This document shows positions 51,505 to 60,460 of a stretch of 64,000 bases of DNA, piece by piece. Position 1 is the stretch's first letter, and the number at the start of each line of letters is the position of its first letter. The notes under the pieces are model-generated. The model was given only the letters and a program-made list of their open reading frames with translations, had not been told where the DNA came from and did not search any database. Made by a program: the position numbers and the translations under genes. The stretch is from an uncultured Caldimonas sp. (GTDB taxonomy: Bacteria > Pseudomonadota > Gammaproteobacteria > Burkholderiales > Burkholderiaceae): the NCBI RefSeq assembly GCF_946480305.1, contig NZ_CAMLJQ010000008.1:1-64000 (forward strand), in the 5' to 3' direction.

Positions 51505-54093
51505 ATGAGCAAGACACTGGTGATTGCCGAGAAACCCTCCGTCGCGCAGGACATCGTCCGCGCGCTGACGCCCGTGGCCGGCAAGTTCGACAAGCACGAC
51601 GAGTACTTCGAGAACGACAAGTACGTGGTGAGCTCCGCCGTGGGCCACCTGGTCGAGATCAAGGCGCCCGAGGAATACGACGTCAAGCGCGGCAAATGGA
51701 GCTTCTCCAACCTGCCGGTGATCCCGCCGCACTTCGACCTCAACCCGATCGACAAGAGCAAGGGCCGGCTCAATGCGCTGGTCAAGCTGATCAAGCGCAA
51801 GGACGTGACGGAACTCGTGAACGCCTGTGACGCGGGACGCGAGGGCGAGCTGATCTTCCGGCTGATCGTGCAGTACGCGACCCCGGCCAAGGGCGGTTTG
51901 AACAAGACGATCCAGCGGCTGTGGCTGCAGTCGATGACACCGCAGGCCATCCGCGACGGTTTTGCCAAGCTGCGCAGCGATGAGCAGATGCAGCCGCTGG
52001 CGAGCGCTGCGCGCTGCCGCTCCGAGGCCGACTGGCTGGTCGGCATCAACGGCACGCGTGCGATGACCGCGTTCAATTCGCGCGACGGCGGCTTCTTTCT
52101 CACGACGGTCGGCCGGGTGCAGACGCCCACGCTGTCGATCGTCGTCGAACGCGAGGAAAAGATCCGCAAGTTCGTGCCTCGCGACTACTGGGAGGTGCGC
52201 GCCACCTTCGAGGCGCAGGCGGGCACCTACGAAGGCAAGTGGTTCGACACCAAGTGGAAGAAGACCGAGGGCGATCCCGAGATGCGGGCGGACCGCGTGT
52301 GGGATGCCAGAACCGCCGAGGCGATCGCCGACGCGGTGCGCAACAAGAGCGGCACCGTCACCGAGGAATCGAAGCCCAGCTCGCAGCTGAGCCCGCTGCT
52401 GTACGACCTGACGTCGCTGCAGCGTGAGGCCAACTCGCGCTTCGGCTTCTCGGCCAAGACCACGCTGTCGTTGGCACAGGCGCTGTATGAAAAGCACAAG
52501 GTGCTGACCTACCCGCGGACGGACTCGCGCGCGCTGCCCGAGGACTACATGCCGGTCGTCAAGCAGACGATGGAGATGCTGGCCGACGACGATGCGACGC
52601 GTATCTACGCGCCGCATGCGAAGAAGGCGCTGGCCGATGGCTACGTGAAGCCGAACAAGCGCATCTTCGACAACGCCAAGGTGTCGGACCACTTCGCGAT
52701 CATCCCCACCCTGCAGGCGCCCAAGAGCCTGACCGAAGCCGAGCAGAAGCTCTACGACATGGTCGTCAAGCGCTTCCTGGCGGTGTTCTTCCCGGCGGCC
52801 GAATACCTGGTCACCACGCGCATCACCACGGTCAAGCACGACGGCACGGAACACAGCTTCCAGACCAACGGCAAGGTGCTCGTGAAACCGGGCTGGCTGG
52901 CGGTGTACGGCCGCGACGCGCAGGAAGACGACGCGACGCTGGTGCCGGTGACCGCGGGCGAAACCGTGCGCAACCTCGATGTGGCCGTCAACGCACTCAA
53001 GACCCGCCCCCCCGCGCGCTACTCCGAAGCCACGCTGCTCTCGGCGATGGAGGGTGCCGGCAAGCTGATCGACGATGACGAGTTGCGCGAGGCGATGCAG
53101 GAAAAAGGCCTCGGCACGCCGGCCACGCGTGCGGCCATCATCGAAGGCCTGATCCTTGAGAAGTACATGGTGCGCGAAGGCCGCGAGCTGATCCCCACTG
53201 CCAAGGCCTTCCAGTTGATGACGCTGCTGCGCGGCCTGGGCGTGGAAGACCTGACCAAGCCCGAGCTCACTGGCAACTGGGAATACCAGCTGTCGCAGAT
53301 GGAGCGCGGCCGGCTGAGCCGCGAGGACTTCATGGAAGAGATCGCGCGCATGACCGAGCGCATCGTCCAGAAGGCCAAGGAATACGACCGCGACACCATT
53401 CCCGGCGACTACGCGACGCTCAAGACGCCGTGCCCCACCTGTGGCGGCGTCGTCAAGGAGAACTACCGCCGCTTCACCTGCACGGGCAAGACCGGCAACG
53501 ACGAAGGCTGCGGCTTCTCGATCAGCAAGATCCCCGGCGGGCGCAGCTTCGAGCTGCCCGAGGTGGAGCAGTTCCTGCGCGACAGGAAGATCGGCCCGCT
53601 GGAAGGCTTCCGCTCCAAGGCCGGCTGGCCGTTCACAGCCGAGCTGAAGCTCGTCTACGACGACGAACTGAAGAACCACAAGCTCGAGTTCGACTTCGGC
53701 GAAGACGCCCGCAAGGAAGCCGAGGCCGGCGAGGCGGTCGACTTCAGCGACCAGCAATCGCTCGGTGCGTGCCCCAAGTGCCATTCGCATGTGTACGAGC
53801 ACGGCACCAGCTACGTCTGTGAAAAGAGCGTCGGCCCGCACGCCACCTGCGACTTCAAGAGCGGCAAGATCATCCTGCAGCAGCCGGTGCCTCGCGAAGA
53901 GATGACCAAGCTGCTCGAGACCGGCAAGACCAGCCTGCTGGAGAACTTCGTCTCCAACAAGACGCGCCGCAAGTTCAAGGCCTTCCTGGCCTGGGACAAG
54001 AAGGAGGGCAAGGTGGTGTTCGAGTTCGAGCCGCGCGCCGCCAAGGTGCCGGCCAAGAAGGCGGCGGCCAAGAAGGCCACCGCCAAGTCCTGA
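51505..54093 (+). CDS. topB: DNA topoisomerase III
   Basis: An 862-residue type IA topoisomerase. TOPRIM elements (VIAEKPSVAQDIV and CDAGREGELIFRLI), active-site Tyr in VLTYPRTDSRAL and SAMEGAGK mark TopB. The C-terminus has two zinc-like repeats (CPTCGGVVKENYRRFTC... and CPKCHSHVYEHGTSYVC) and a Lys/Ala-rich tail (KKAAAKKATAKS). It is longer than E. coli TopB because of this tail region, as in related betaproteobacteria. It decatenates DNA and resolves recombination intermediates. Confidence 0.95.
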   Translation: MSKTLVIAEKPSVAQDIVRALTPVAGKFDKHDEYFENDKYVVSSAVGHLVEIKAPEEYDVKRGKWSFSNLPVIPPHFDLNPIDKSKGRLNALVKLIKRKDVTELVNACDAGREGELIFRLIVQYATPAKGGLNKTIQRLWLQSMTPQAIRDGFAKLRSDEQMQPLASAARCRSEADWLVGINGTRAMTAFNSRDGGFFLTTVGRVQTPTLSIVVEREEKIRKFVPRDYWEVRATFEAQAGTYEGKWFDTKWKKTEGDPEMRADRVWDARTAEAIADAVRNKSGTVTEESKPSSQLSPLLYDLTSLQREANSRFGFSAKTTLSLAQALYEKHKVLTYPRTDSRALPEDYMPVVKQTMEMLADDDATRIYAPHAKKALADGYVKPNKRIFDNAKVSDHFAIIPTLQAPKSLTEAEQKLYDMVVKRFLAVFFPAAEYLVTTRITTVKHDGTEHSFQTNGKVLVKPGWLAVYGRDAQEDDATLVPVTAGETVRNLDVAVNALKTRPPARYSEATLLSAMEGAGKLIDDDELREAMQEKGLGTPATRAAIIEGLILEKYMVREGRELIPTAKAFQLMTLLRGLGVEDLTKPELTGNWEYQLSQMERGRLSREDFMEEIARMTERIVQKAKEYDRDTIPGDYATLKTPCPTCGGVVKENYRRFTCTGKTGNDEGCGFSISKIPGGRSFELPEVEQFLRDRKIGPLEGFRSKAGWPFTAELKLVYDDELKNHKLEFDFGEDARKEAEAGEAVDFSDQQSLGACPKCHSHVYEHGTSYVCEKSVGPHATCDFKSGKIILQQPVPREEMTKLLETGKTSLLENFVSNKTRRKFKAFLAWDKKEGKVVFEFEPRAAKVPAKKAAAKKATAKS

Positions 54094-54107
54094 GAAGGCG
54101 CAAAGCC

Positions 54108-54953
54108 GTGGGCGACCGGACCGACGACCTGCCGTGCGGTGCAGCCGCACGGGTGTACACGTCGGTCCACCATCGCGTGGCCACCGTCACGATGCGAGAC
54201 CACGTGATCGGCTGGGTGCAGGCCGGCACCAAGGTGCTGATCGGCAGCGAGGGTGAGCAGCGCCACGCGCCGGGCGACGTCTTCCTGGCCGCCCAGGGCA
54301 CGCAGTGGGACGTGATCAACGCGACAGGCCCCGAGGGGCGCTACGTGGCGCAGTTGCTGATCGTGCCCAATGCGTTGCTGAAGTGGTTCGCGGAGCGGTA
54401 TCCGCACGCGCCGTCCGTCCAGCCGGTGCGAGGCCAGCAGCGCCTGCGGATCGACCCTGCACTCGCCGATGCGATCGAGCGCGCGGCCGGCACGCTGGAC
54501 GACCCTTCCACCTCCAGGCCGCTGCAACTGCATCGCCTGTGCGAAGTGTTGCTGCTGCTGGCCGAACGCGGCTGGTGCTTCGAGCCCGCCGACGAAGGCT
54601 GGGACGACCGCGTGCGCCGGCTGGTGGGCCACCGGCTGCACGCTCGCTGGTCGCTCGAAGAGATCGCGGCGGCCTTCCACACCAGCACGAGCACCCTGCG
54701 CAGGCGCCTGGCCGAGCGCGGCACCACGTTGAGCGAGCTGTTGCGCGAGGCTCGCCTCGAGGCCGCGCTGGGGCTGTTGCAGACCACCGGGCTGAGCGTT
54801 GGCGACGTCGCCGCGCGTTGCGGCTACGAGTCCCACAGCCGATTCACCGCAGCGTTCCGCCAGCGCTACGGCTTCGCGCCGTCGCACTTGCGCCCGGGCA
54901 CGGCGGCCAAGCTGGTGAGCGCTGCCGCACAACATCTGGCGCTTGCGGGCTAA
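54108..54953 (+). CDS. AraC-family transcriptional regulator
   Basis: A 281-residue regulator with a cupin-like sensor domain (GWVQAGTKVLIGSEGEQRHAPGDVFLAAQGTQWDVIN) and a C-terminal double helix-turn-helix (WSLEEIAAAFHTSTSTLRRRLAERGTTLSELLREARLEAALGLL; GYESHSRFTAAFRQRYGFAPSHLR). The GTG at 54108 follows GAGAAGG and gives the full cupin; the first internal ATG would remove the start of that domain. It may control the YbhB-like gene 51 bases downstream. Confidence 0.88.
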   Translation: MGDRTDDLPCGAAARVYTSVHHRVATVTMRDHVIGWVQAGTKVLIGSEGEQRHAPGDVFLAAQGTQWDVINATGPEGRYVAQLLIVPNALLKWFAERYPHAPSVQPVRGQQRLRIDPALADAIERAAGTLDDPSTSRPLQLHRLCEVLLLLAERGWCFEPADEGWDDRVRRLVGHRLHARWSLEEIAAAFHTSTSTLRRRLAERGTTLSELLREARLEAALGLLQTTGLSVGDVAARCGYESHSRFTAAFRQRYGFAPSHLRPGTAAKLVSAAAQHLALAG

Positions 54954-55004
54954 CGCGACGCGGCGCACGGCGCGGAAGATGCGGTCTCTTCACAGGAGAC
55001 CTCC

Positions 55005-55583
55005 ATGTTCCACCCCCATCTCGCTCATGCTCCGCTGGCACGCTCGATTGCCGCCGCCTGCCTCATGCTGGCCTCGCTCGGCGCACATGCGGCCGATTTC
55101 ACGCTGGCCAGCCCCACGATCGCGCCCGGTGCGCGCCTCGGCAGCGCACAGGTGTTCAACGGCTTCGGCTGCACGGGCCAGAACATCTCGCCCGCACTGA
55201 AGTGGAGCGGCGCGCCGGCCGGCACCAAGAGCTACGCCGTCACCGTCTACGACCCCGACGCGCCGACCGGCTCCGGCTGGTGGCACTGGGTGGTCTACAA
55301 CCTGCCTGCGAACGTCACTGAACTGCCCGAAGGTGCCGGTGCGGCCGGCAACGCCAACTTGCCGGCGGGTGCTGCGCAGGGCCGCACCGACTTCGGCACC
55401 ACCGCTTTCGGCGGGGCCTGTCCACCGGTGGGCGATGCGCCGCACCGCTACATCTTCACGGTGCATGCGCTGAAGGTCGAGAAGCTCGAACTGCCGGCAG
55501 ACGCCACGGCCGCGCTGATCGGCTACATGCTCCACGCCAACGGACTCGGCAAGGCCAGCTTCACGGCGCTGTACGGACGCTGA
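55005..55583 (+). CDS. YbhB/YbcL family (PEBP-like) exported protein
   Basis: A 192-residue phosphatidylethanolamine-binding-protein-like (Raf kinase inhibitor-like) protein. After a signal peptide ending GAHAAD, the PEBP signatures follow: NISPALKWSGAPAGTKSYAVTVYDPDAPTGSGWWHWVVYNLP and PPVGDAPHRYIFTVHAL. It should be periplasmic. Function of the bacterial members is mostly unknown. It has a ribosome site (AGGAGA) and probably its own message. Confidence 0.92.
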   Translation: MFHPHLAHAPLARSIAAACLMLASLGAHAADFTLASPTIAPGARLGSAQVFNGFGCTGQNISPALKWSGAPAGTKSYAVTVYDPDAPTGSGWWHWVVYNLPANVTELPEGAGAAGNANLPAGAAQGRTDFGTTAFGGACPPVGDAPHRYIFTVHALKVEKLELPADATAALIGYMLHANGLGKASFTALYGR

Positions 55584-55588
55584 AACTT

Positions 55589-55611
55589 GCAGCAGGCTGA
55601 GCGCCTGCTGC
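55589..55611 (+). terminator. Perfect 9-bp hairpin after the YbhB-like gene
   Basis: GCAGCAGGC (55589-55597) pairs with GCCTGCTGC (55603-55611) around a 5-base loop, 5 bases after the stop codon. There is no T run, so it is at best a weak intrinsic terminator or an mRNA-stabilising stem. Confidence 0.5.
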
Positions 55612-55641
55612 GTTGCGGCGCCTCATGCATACTGCGCCGCC

Positions 55642-56616
55642 ATGACGCCGGCCGTGTTCCTCAAGCTGCTTGCCATCTTCGTCGTGATCGCGATCGGATG
55701 GATCGCGGGGCGCGCCAGGTTCTTCGGCGGCGGCGAGGCGGCACGGGCGCTGTCGAACACCGCGTTCTACCTGTTCGCGCCGGCACTGCTGTTCCGCACC
55801 ACGGCGCGCATCGACTTCGCGACGATGCCTTGGGCCGCGCTGGCGGCCTTTTTCATTCCAGCCGTGGCGTGGATGCTGCTGATCTACGGCTGGCGCAAGT
55901 GGCGGCAACGGCAGGGCAGCGGCACCACGGCGGCCGAGCCGAGCGTGCGCGCCATCGGCTCGACCTTCGGCAATACCGCGCAACTCGGCATCCCACTCGC
56001 AGCGGCGTTGTTCAGCGAGCGCGGCCTGTCGATCCACCTCGCCATCGTCAGCCTGCATGCGCTCACGCTGCTGAGCGTCCTCACGCTGCTCGTCGAGCTG
56101 GACGTGGCGCGCTCGGGCGCCGCACCTTCCGGGCTGTTGCGCACGCTGCTCAACACCGTGCGCAACACCGTGATCCACCCGATCGTGCTGCCGGTGATGA
56201 TCGGCATCGCGTGGAACCTGCTGGAGGTGCCGATTCCCGCCGCCGTGGACGAGATCCTCGTGATGCTCGGCCAGGCGGTGGTGCCGGTGTGCCTGATCGC
56301 CATCGGCATGTCGCTCGCGCACTACGGCATCCGCGGCTCGGCGCAAGCGGCCGTGTGGGTGTCCGCCGCCAAGCTGGTGGCCATGCCGGCGTTGGTGCTG
56401 CTGGCCGGGTACTTCGTGTTCGGCCTGCGCGGCCTGCCGTTGACGGTGATCGTCACCGCGGCAGCCTTGCCGACCGGCGCCAATGCGCTGATGTTCTCGC
56501 AGCGCTATGCCGCCCAGGAGGCGGAGACGACCGCGGTGCTGGTCATCTCGACGGCGGCGTTCGTCGCGACGGCACCTTTGTGGTTGTCGCTGCTCCATCT
56601 GATACCGGGCGGATAG
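55642..56616 (+). CDS. AEC family transporter
   Basis: A 324-residue protein with about ten membrane helices in two five-helix halves, of the auxin-efflux-carrier (AEC) family. Characteristic stretches include SNTAFYLFAPALLFRTTA in the first half and TAAALPTGANALMFSQRYAAQEAETTAVLVISTAAFV in the second. Bacterial members carry dicarboxylates, malonate or similar organic acids; the cargo here is unknown. Confidence 0.9.
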   Translation: MTPAVFLKLLAIFVVIAIGWIAGRARFFGGGEAARALSNTAFYLFAPALLFRTTARIDFATMPWAALAAFFIPAVAWMLLIYGWRKWRQRQGSGTTAAEPSVRAIGSTFGNTAQLGIPLAAALFSERGLSIHLAIVSLHALTLLSVLTLLVELDVARSGAAPSGLLRTLLNTVRNTVIHPIVLPVMIGIAWNLLEVPIPAAVDEILVMLGQAVVPVCLIAIGMSLAHYGIRGSAQAAVWVSAAKLVAMPALVLLAGYFVFGLRGLPLTVIVTAAALPTGANALMFSQRYAAQEAETTAVLVISTAAFVATAPLWLSLLHLIPGG

Positions 56617-56641
56617 GGCGCCTGCGAGGTGGAGGCGCCGT

Positions 56642-57109
56642 TCACGCGCGATTCAACATGTCGACGTGCGCAATGCCGTCTTCGTCGTATTCGTCGCTGA
56701 CCGTCTCGAACCCCAGTCCGCGATAAAACCCTTGCAGGTGAGCCTGCGCCGAGATGCGGATGGCCGCTGCGGGGTAGGTCTGCCGCGTCGCCGCGATGGC
56801 CTCGCGCATCAGCACCCCGCCCAGCGACCTGCCGCGCCACGCAGGGGCCACGATCACGCGGCCGATCGCGGGCTCGGTGAACTTCAAGCCCGGCGGCACC
56901 ACGCGCGCATAGGCCGCGAGGCTGCCGTCCGCGCCGCATCCCAGCCCGTGCAGGCATTGCGGGTCCAGGCCGTCGATGTCGGCATAGAGGCAGGCCTGCT
57001 CGATCACGAACACGTCCTGGCGCAGCCGCAGCACATCGTGCAGATCGCGGGCAGACAGTTGATCGAAGCGCAGCCAGCGCCAGGTCAGCGGATCGCAAGC
57101 AGAGGACAT
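56642..57109 (-). CDS. ElaA-like GNAT acetyltransferase
   Basis: A 155-residue N-acetyltransferase: LRLRQDVFVIEQACLYADIDGLDPQCLH is the ElaA signature, and IGRVIVAPAWRGRSLGGVLMREAI is the acetyl-CoA binding motif. Substrate unknown. It is divergent from the siderophore operon and probably unrelated to it, since siderophore acyltransferases belong to a different GNAT branch. Confidence 0.88.
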   Translation of the reverse strand: MSSACDPLTWRWLRFDQLSARDLHDVLRLRQDVFVIEQACLYADIDGLDPQCLHGLGCGADGSLAAYARVVPPGLKFTEPAIGRVIVAPAWRGRSLGGVLMREAIAATRQTYPAAAIRISAQAHLQGFYRGLGFETVSDEYDEDGIAHVDMLNRA

Positions 57110-57130
57110 CGGGGCAATTGATACGAGATG

Positions 57131-57155
57131 AAAAGACACTGAATTCTCGCGCGTC
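57131..57155 (+). promoter_or_regulatory. Candidate iron-starvation sigma factor promoter
   Basis: AAAA (57131-57134), 17 bases and CGTC (57152-57155) resemble the TAAA-N17-CGTC pattern of PvdS/OrbS-type sigma factors that drive siderophore operons. The -35 element lacks the leading T. The FecI-type sigma factor encoded at the other end of the locus would be the reader. Weak by itself; no good Fur box was seen in this 230-base gap. Confidence 0.3.
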
Positions 57156-57289
57156 CGGATCGTCTTCTCGTCAGACACCCCCCATCGATCAGCCAGGTGC
57201 CGCGTGCAACGCGCGGCCGAGCGGCGCAGGCCTTGCGGCCTCCCGTGGACCAGCGAACGACTCGACGGGCTCCCTCACTTTCATCTGGC

Positions 57290-57311
57290 CCGCGACGCGC
57301 CCGCGTCGCGG
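57290..57311 (+). other. Hairpin in the siderophore operon leader
   Basis: CCGCGACGC (57290-57298) pairs perfectly with GCGTCGCGG (57303-57311) around GCCC. It ends 29 bases before the N-hydroxylase start and would be in the mRNA leader. No T run follows. It may be structural noise of GC-rich DNA or a stabiliser. Confidence 0.4.
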
Positions 57312-57340
57312 TTGCCGTTCGACGACCTGGAAACGCCGCC

Positions 57341-58681
57341 ATGCAAACGCACGACCAAGCCTTCGACTTCATCGCGATCGGCCTCGGGCCGTTCAACCTG
57401 AGCCTCGCGTGCCTCACCGAGCCGCTGAAGGAGCACCGGGGACTCTTCCTCGAAAGGAATGCCGAGTTCAACTGGCACCCCGGCATGCTGATCGAGGATT
57501 CGACGCTGCAGAACCCCTTTCTTGCCGACCTGGTCTCGCTGGCCGACCCGACCAGCCGGTTCAGCTATCTCAACTACTGCAAGCAGCAGGGCAAGATCTT
57601 CTCGTACTTCATCCGCGAGAACTTCTATCTCACGCGCTGCGAGTACAACCGCTATTGCCGCTGGGCGGCTGCGCGCCTGAAGAACGTGCGCTTCCATCAC
57701 GAGGTGACGCATGTGCATCACGACGAGGCCGGCGGCTTCTACGTCGTGAGCGGCCGGGAGGGCGCGGCGCGCCGTCCGTTCGAGCTGCGCTGCCGCCGCC
57801 TGGTGATCGGCATCGGCTCCACGCCGCTGTTCCCCGCATGTTGCGCCTCGGTGCCCGGCCTCGTGCACAGCGCCAATTACCTGGAGCACAAGGAGCGGCT
57901 GCAGAGCACGCGCTCGATCACGGTGGTGGGCAGCGGGCAGAGCGCTGCCGAGGTCTACCGCGACCTGCTGAAGGACAGCGACCGCCACGGCTACGCGCTG
58001 CACTGGATCACGCGCTCGCCCCGCTTCTTCGCGATGGACACCAACAAGCTCGCCGTCGAGCTGCTGTGCCCGGACTACATCGACCACTTCTTCGCCTTGC
58101 CCGACTCGAAGAAGGAGCGCATTGCGCGCGAGCATCGCAGCGTCTACACCGGCATCAACGCCAGACTCATCAACGAGATCTACGACCTGCTCGACGAGAA
58201 GCGAGGCAGCCCCGGCTTCGAGACCCACCTGCTGACCAACGCCGAACTGCGCTACTGCCGCCACGACACCGCGCGCGGGCGGTACGAGCTGCGCTTCTTC
58301 CACACCGAACAGGAACGCGACTTCATGCACCGCACCGAAGCGGTCGTGTTCGGCACCGGCTACGCGCAGCACGTGCCGTCGTTCATCGAGCCGATCCGCC
58401 ACCGCATCCGGTGGGACGAACGCGGCCGCTACGACCAGGCACGCAACTACTCGGTGGACGTGGCGGGCCGCGAGATCTACGTGCAGAACGCCGGCTTCCA
58501 TCGCCACGGCTTCACCAGCCCGGACCTCGGCCTCGCCTGCCACCGCAACGCCGAGCTGATCCGCGAGCTGACGGGGCTGGAGTACTACAGCGTCGACTAC
58601 GGCACCGCGCTGCAGGACTTCGGCCCGCGCGCCGGCACGCCGTGGTTCGAGATCGAGTCGCGCCAGGAAGCCGTGCTGTGA
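57341..58681 (+). CDS. Siderophore amine N-hydroxylase (AlcA/IucD family)
   Basis: A 446-residue FAD/NADPH monooxygenase that would hydroxylate the terminal amine of a diamine or lysine. FAD motif DFIAIGLGPFNLSLACL, NWHPGMLIEDSTLQNPFLADLVSL (substrate/FAD), NADPH motif VVGSGQSAAEVYRDLL and the late VFGTGYAQHVP are all present. Close in layout to AlcA, PubA and DesB, which hydroxylate putrescine or cadaverine. No decarboxylase is in the operon, so the diamine must come from general metabolism. The stop forms GTGA with the exporter gene. Confidence 0.92.
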   Translation: MQTHDQAFDFIAIGLGPFNLSLACLTEPLKEHRGLFLERNAEFNWHPGMLIEDSTLQNPFLADLVSLADPTSRFSYLNYCKQQGKIFSYFIRENFYLTRCEYNRYCRWAAARLKNVRFHHEVTHVHHDEAGGFYVVSGREGAARRPFELRCRRLVIGIGSTPLFPACCASVPGLVHSANYLEHKERLQSTRSITVVGSGQSAAEVYRDLLKDSDRHGYALHWITRSPRFFAMDTNKLAVELLCPDYIDHFFALPDSKKERIAREHRSVYTGINARLINEIYDLLDEKRGSPGFETHLLTNAELRYCRHDTARGRYELRFFHTEQERDFMHRTEAVVFGTGYAQHVPSFIEPIRHRIRWDERGRYDQARNYSVDVAGREIYVQNAGFHRHGFTSPDLGLACHRNAELIRELTGLEYYSVDYGTALQDFGPRAGTPWFEIESRQEAVL

Positions 58682-59886
58682 CCCTGCGTTTTGCCATCGT
58701 TTTCATGTCGGGGCTGGCCGTCGTCAGCGATGCCATCCTGATCGCGTTCTACCCGCAGTTCTTCGAACGGCGCTACGGCGTCACCAGCGCGGTGCACGTC
58801 GGCGCCTATGTGGCGGCCATCTCGCTGGCCGTGATGTGCACCTTGCCGCTGTGGGCCCGCGTGGCCCGGCGCATCGAGACCATGCACCTGCTGGTGTGGA
58901 CGCAGGGCGCGGCCGGCGTGCTGTGCGCGGCCAGCTACTGGGCCGACACGCCGCTCGCCTACTGGCTGCTCACGATGCCGATGTTCATGTGCAAGAGCAG
59001 CTACCTGCTGATGTTCCCGTACCTGATGCGCTTGCAGACGCCCGAACAGCACAGTGCGACCGTCGGGCTGCTGTCGGTCGTCGTCCACCTCGGCAGCATC
59101 TTCGGCGCGGTGGCCGGTGGCCTGGTGATGCACCGCTTCGGGCCGGAAACCTGTCTGTGGCTGATGGCCGCCGGCGATTTCGGGCAGATGCTGATCTCCC
59201 GGCACCTGATCCGCAGCGGCAAGGTCGTGCGGGTCAACGGCGGCACGCCGGCGTCGACGCAACGACGGGGCCTGCGCGGCACCGGTCTCGTCGTGCTGAA
59301 GCTGTGTTTCGTGATGCTGGTGTTCGACCTCAGCGCGCACCTGGTCAGCCCGTTCTTCTCGGTGCACTGGGAGCAGGTGAGCGGTATCGCCGACCAGGCC
59401 GTGTCGGGCGCGGTGTTCGCGATCCCGGGCTTCGTCGCGCTGGCCGCCATGGTCATCAACCGCCGCAGCAGCGCCCGCGGCGCCCGCGTGTTCGACCACC
59501 TGCAGGCCAACCTGCTGCTCGGTGCGATCGGCCTGTCGATGCAGGCGGTGCCGCACGAGGTGGTGATGCTGCTCGGGCGGGCGCTGTACGGCTGGGCGCT
59601 GTTCCAGACCATCGTGAAGCTCGAGGTCAGCGTGTTCAAGCTGAGCACGCCGGACGCGTACGCGGTCGACTACAGCCTGGCCAACTTCTTCCAGAACCTC
59701 GGCGTGCTGCTCGCATCGTTCGCCGCGGGCGCCATCGTCGGCCGCTGGGGCGCGCAGGTCACGTTCGTGCTCGGGGCGGCGGGGCTGCTGCTCGCCGCGC
59801 TGATGGACCGCGTGCTGCTGGGCGTCGACAGGCTGCCGCCCGCCGAAGCCGTTGAAACCATGGGAGTGCCAAGCCATGCAAGCTGA
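58678..59886 (+). CDS. MFS transporter, probable siderophore exporter
   Basis: A 402-residue protein with about twelve hydrophobic segments, beginning LRFAIVFMSGLAVVSDAILIAFYPQFF. The GTG start is fixed by the GTGA overlap with the N-hydroxylase. Its place between two biosynthetic genes and its MFS type are those of AlcS-like exporters of alcaligin, so export of the finished siderophore is likely. It ends 8 codons inside the next gene's frame start (overlap 11 bases). Confidence 0.85.
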   Translation: MTLRFAIVFMSGLAVVSDAILIAFYPQFFERRYGVTSAVHVGAYVAAISLAVMCTLPLWARVARRIETMHLLVWTQGAAGVLCAASYWADTPLAYWLLTMPMFMCKSSYLLMFPYLMRLQTPEQHSATVGLLSVVVHLGSIFGAVAGGLVMHRFGPETCLWLMAAGDFGQMLISRHLIRSGKVVRVNGGTPASTQRRGLRGTGLVVLKLCFVMLVFDLSAHLVSPFFSVHWEQVSGIADQAVSGAVFAIPGFVALAAMVINRRSSARGARVFDHLQANLLLGAIGLSMQAVPHEVVMLLGRALYGWALFQTIVKLEVSVFKLSTPDAYAVDYSLANFFQNLGVLLASFAAGAIVGRWGAQVTFVLGAAGLLLAALMDRVLLGVDRLPPAEAVETMGVPSHAS

Positions 59887-60460
59887 ACGAGAGGCCACCG
59901 TGCCTGATCCCGACATCATCATCCGCAGACTCGACGTCGCGCGCGACGTGCCGCTGCTGCACCGCTGGTTCACGATGGACTACGCCCGCTTCTGGGGCAT
60001 GCAGGAGTATTCCGAGGCCCAGACGCGCGAGGTCTACCGTCGCATGATGGACAGCGGCCACGCCACCGCCTACATCGGCCTGTTCGATGGCGAGGAAGCC
60101 TTCCTGTTCGAGTGCTACGACCCGTCGTTCGACGAACTCGGGCGGCACTACTTCGTCGCCCCCGGCGACCTCGGCATGCACTTTTTCGTCGGCCCGCCGC
60201 GGGCGCAGCGCATCCCCGATTTCACCCGGCGCGTGTTCCGCTCGCTGATGCACTTCATGTTCGAGCGGTTGCAGGCGCGCCGCATCGTCGTGGAGCCCGA
60301 CGTGCGCAACGACAAGGTGCACGTGCTCAACCGCGAGATGGGTTTCGTCTACCAGCGCGAGGTGCAGCTCAGCCACAAGCGGGCCGCGCTCGCGTTCTGC
60401 ACCCGCAACGATTTCAACGCTGTCATCACACGAGCAACGCGAAAGGAAAGCATCGAATGA
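59876..60460 (+). CDS. Siderophore acyltransferase (AlcB/IucB family GNAT)
   Basis: A 194-residue acyl-CoA transferase: DVPLLHRWFTMDYARFWGMQ, then MHFFVGPPRAQRIPDFTRRVFRSLMHFMF and VEPDVRNDKVHVLNREMGFVYQREVQL, the MbtK/IucB-like GNAT pattern. It would transfer succinyl (or acetyl) from CoA to the N-hydroxylated amine, forming the hydroxamate. Coupled to the synthetase by ATGA at 60457. Confidence 0.9.
   Translation: MQAEREATVPDPDIIIRRLDVARDVPLLHRWFTMDYARFWGMQEYSEAQTREVYRRMMDSGHATAYIGLFDGEEAFLFECYDPSFDELGRHYFVAPGDLGMHFFVGPPRAQRIPDFTRRVFRSLMHFMFERLQARRIVVEPDVRNDKVHVLNREMGFVYQREVQLSHKRAALAFCTRNDFNAVITRATRKESIE

Noticed and set aside
54108..54953. AraC regulator considered as the siderophore regulator (AlcR)
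   Set aside because: It is separated from the siderophore operon by three unrelated genes, has a cupin sensor and sits next to a PEBP-like gene. A FecI-type sigma factor and Fur box are better candidates for iron control.
56642..57109. GNAT gene next to the siderophore operon considered as part of it
   Set aside because: It is of the ElaA branch, is divergently transcribed, and the operon already contains the specific IucB/AlcB-type acyltransferase.
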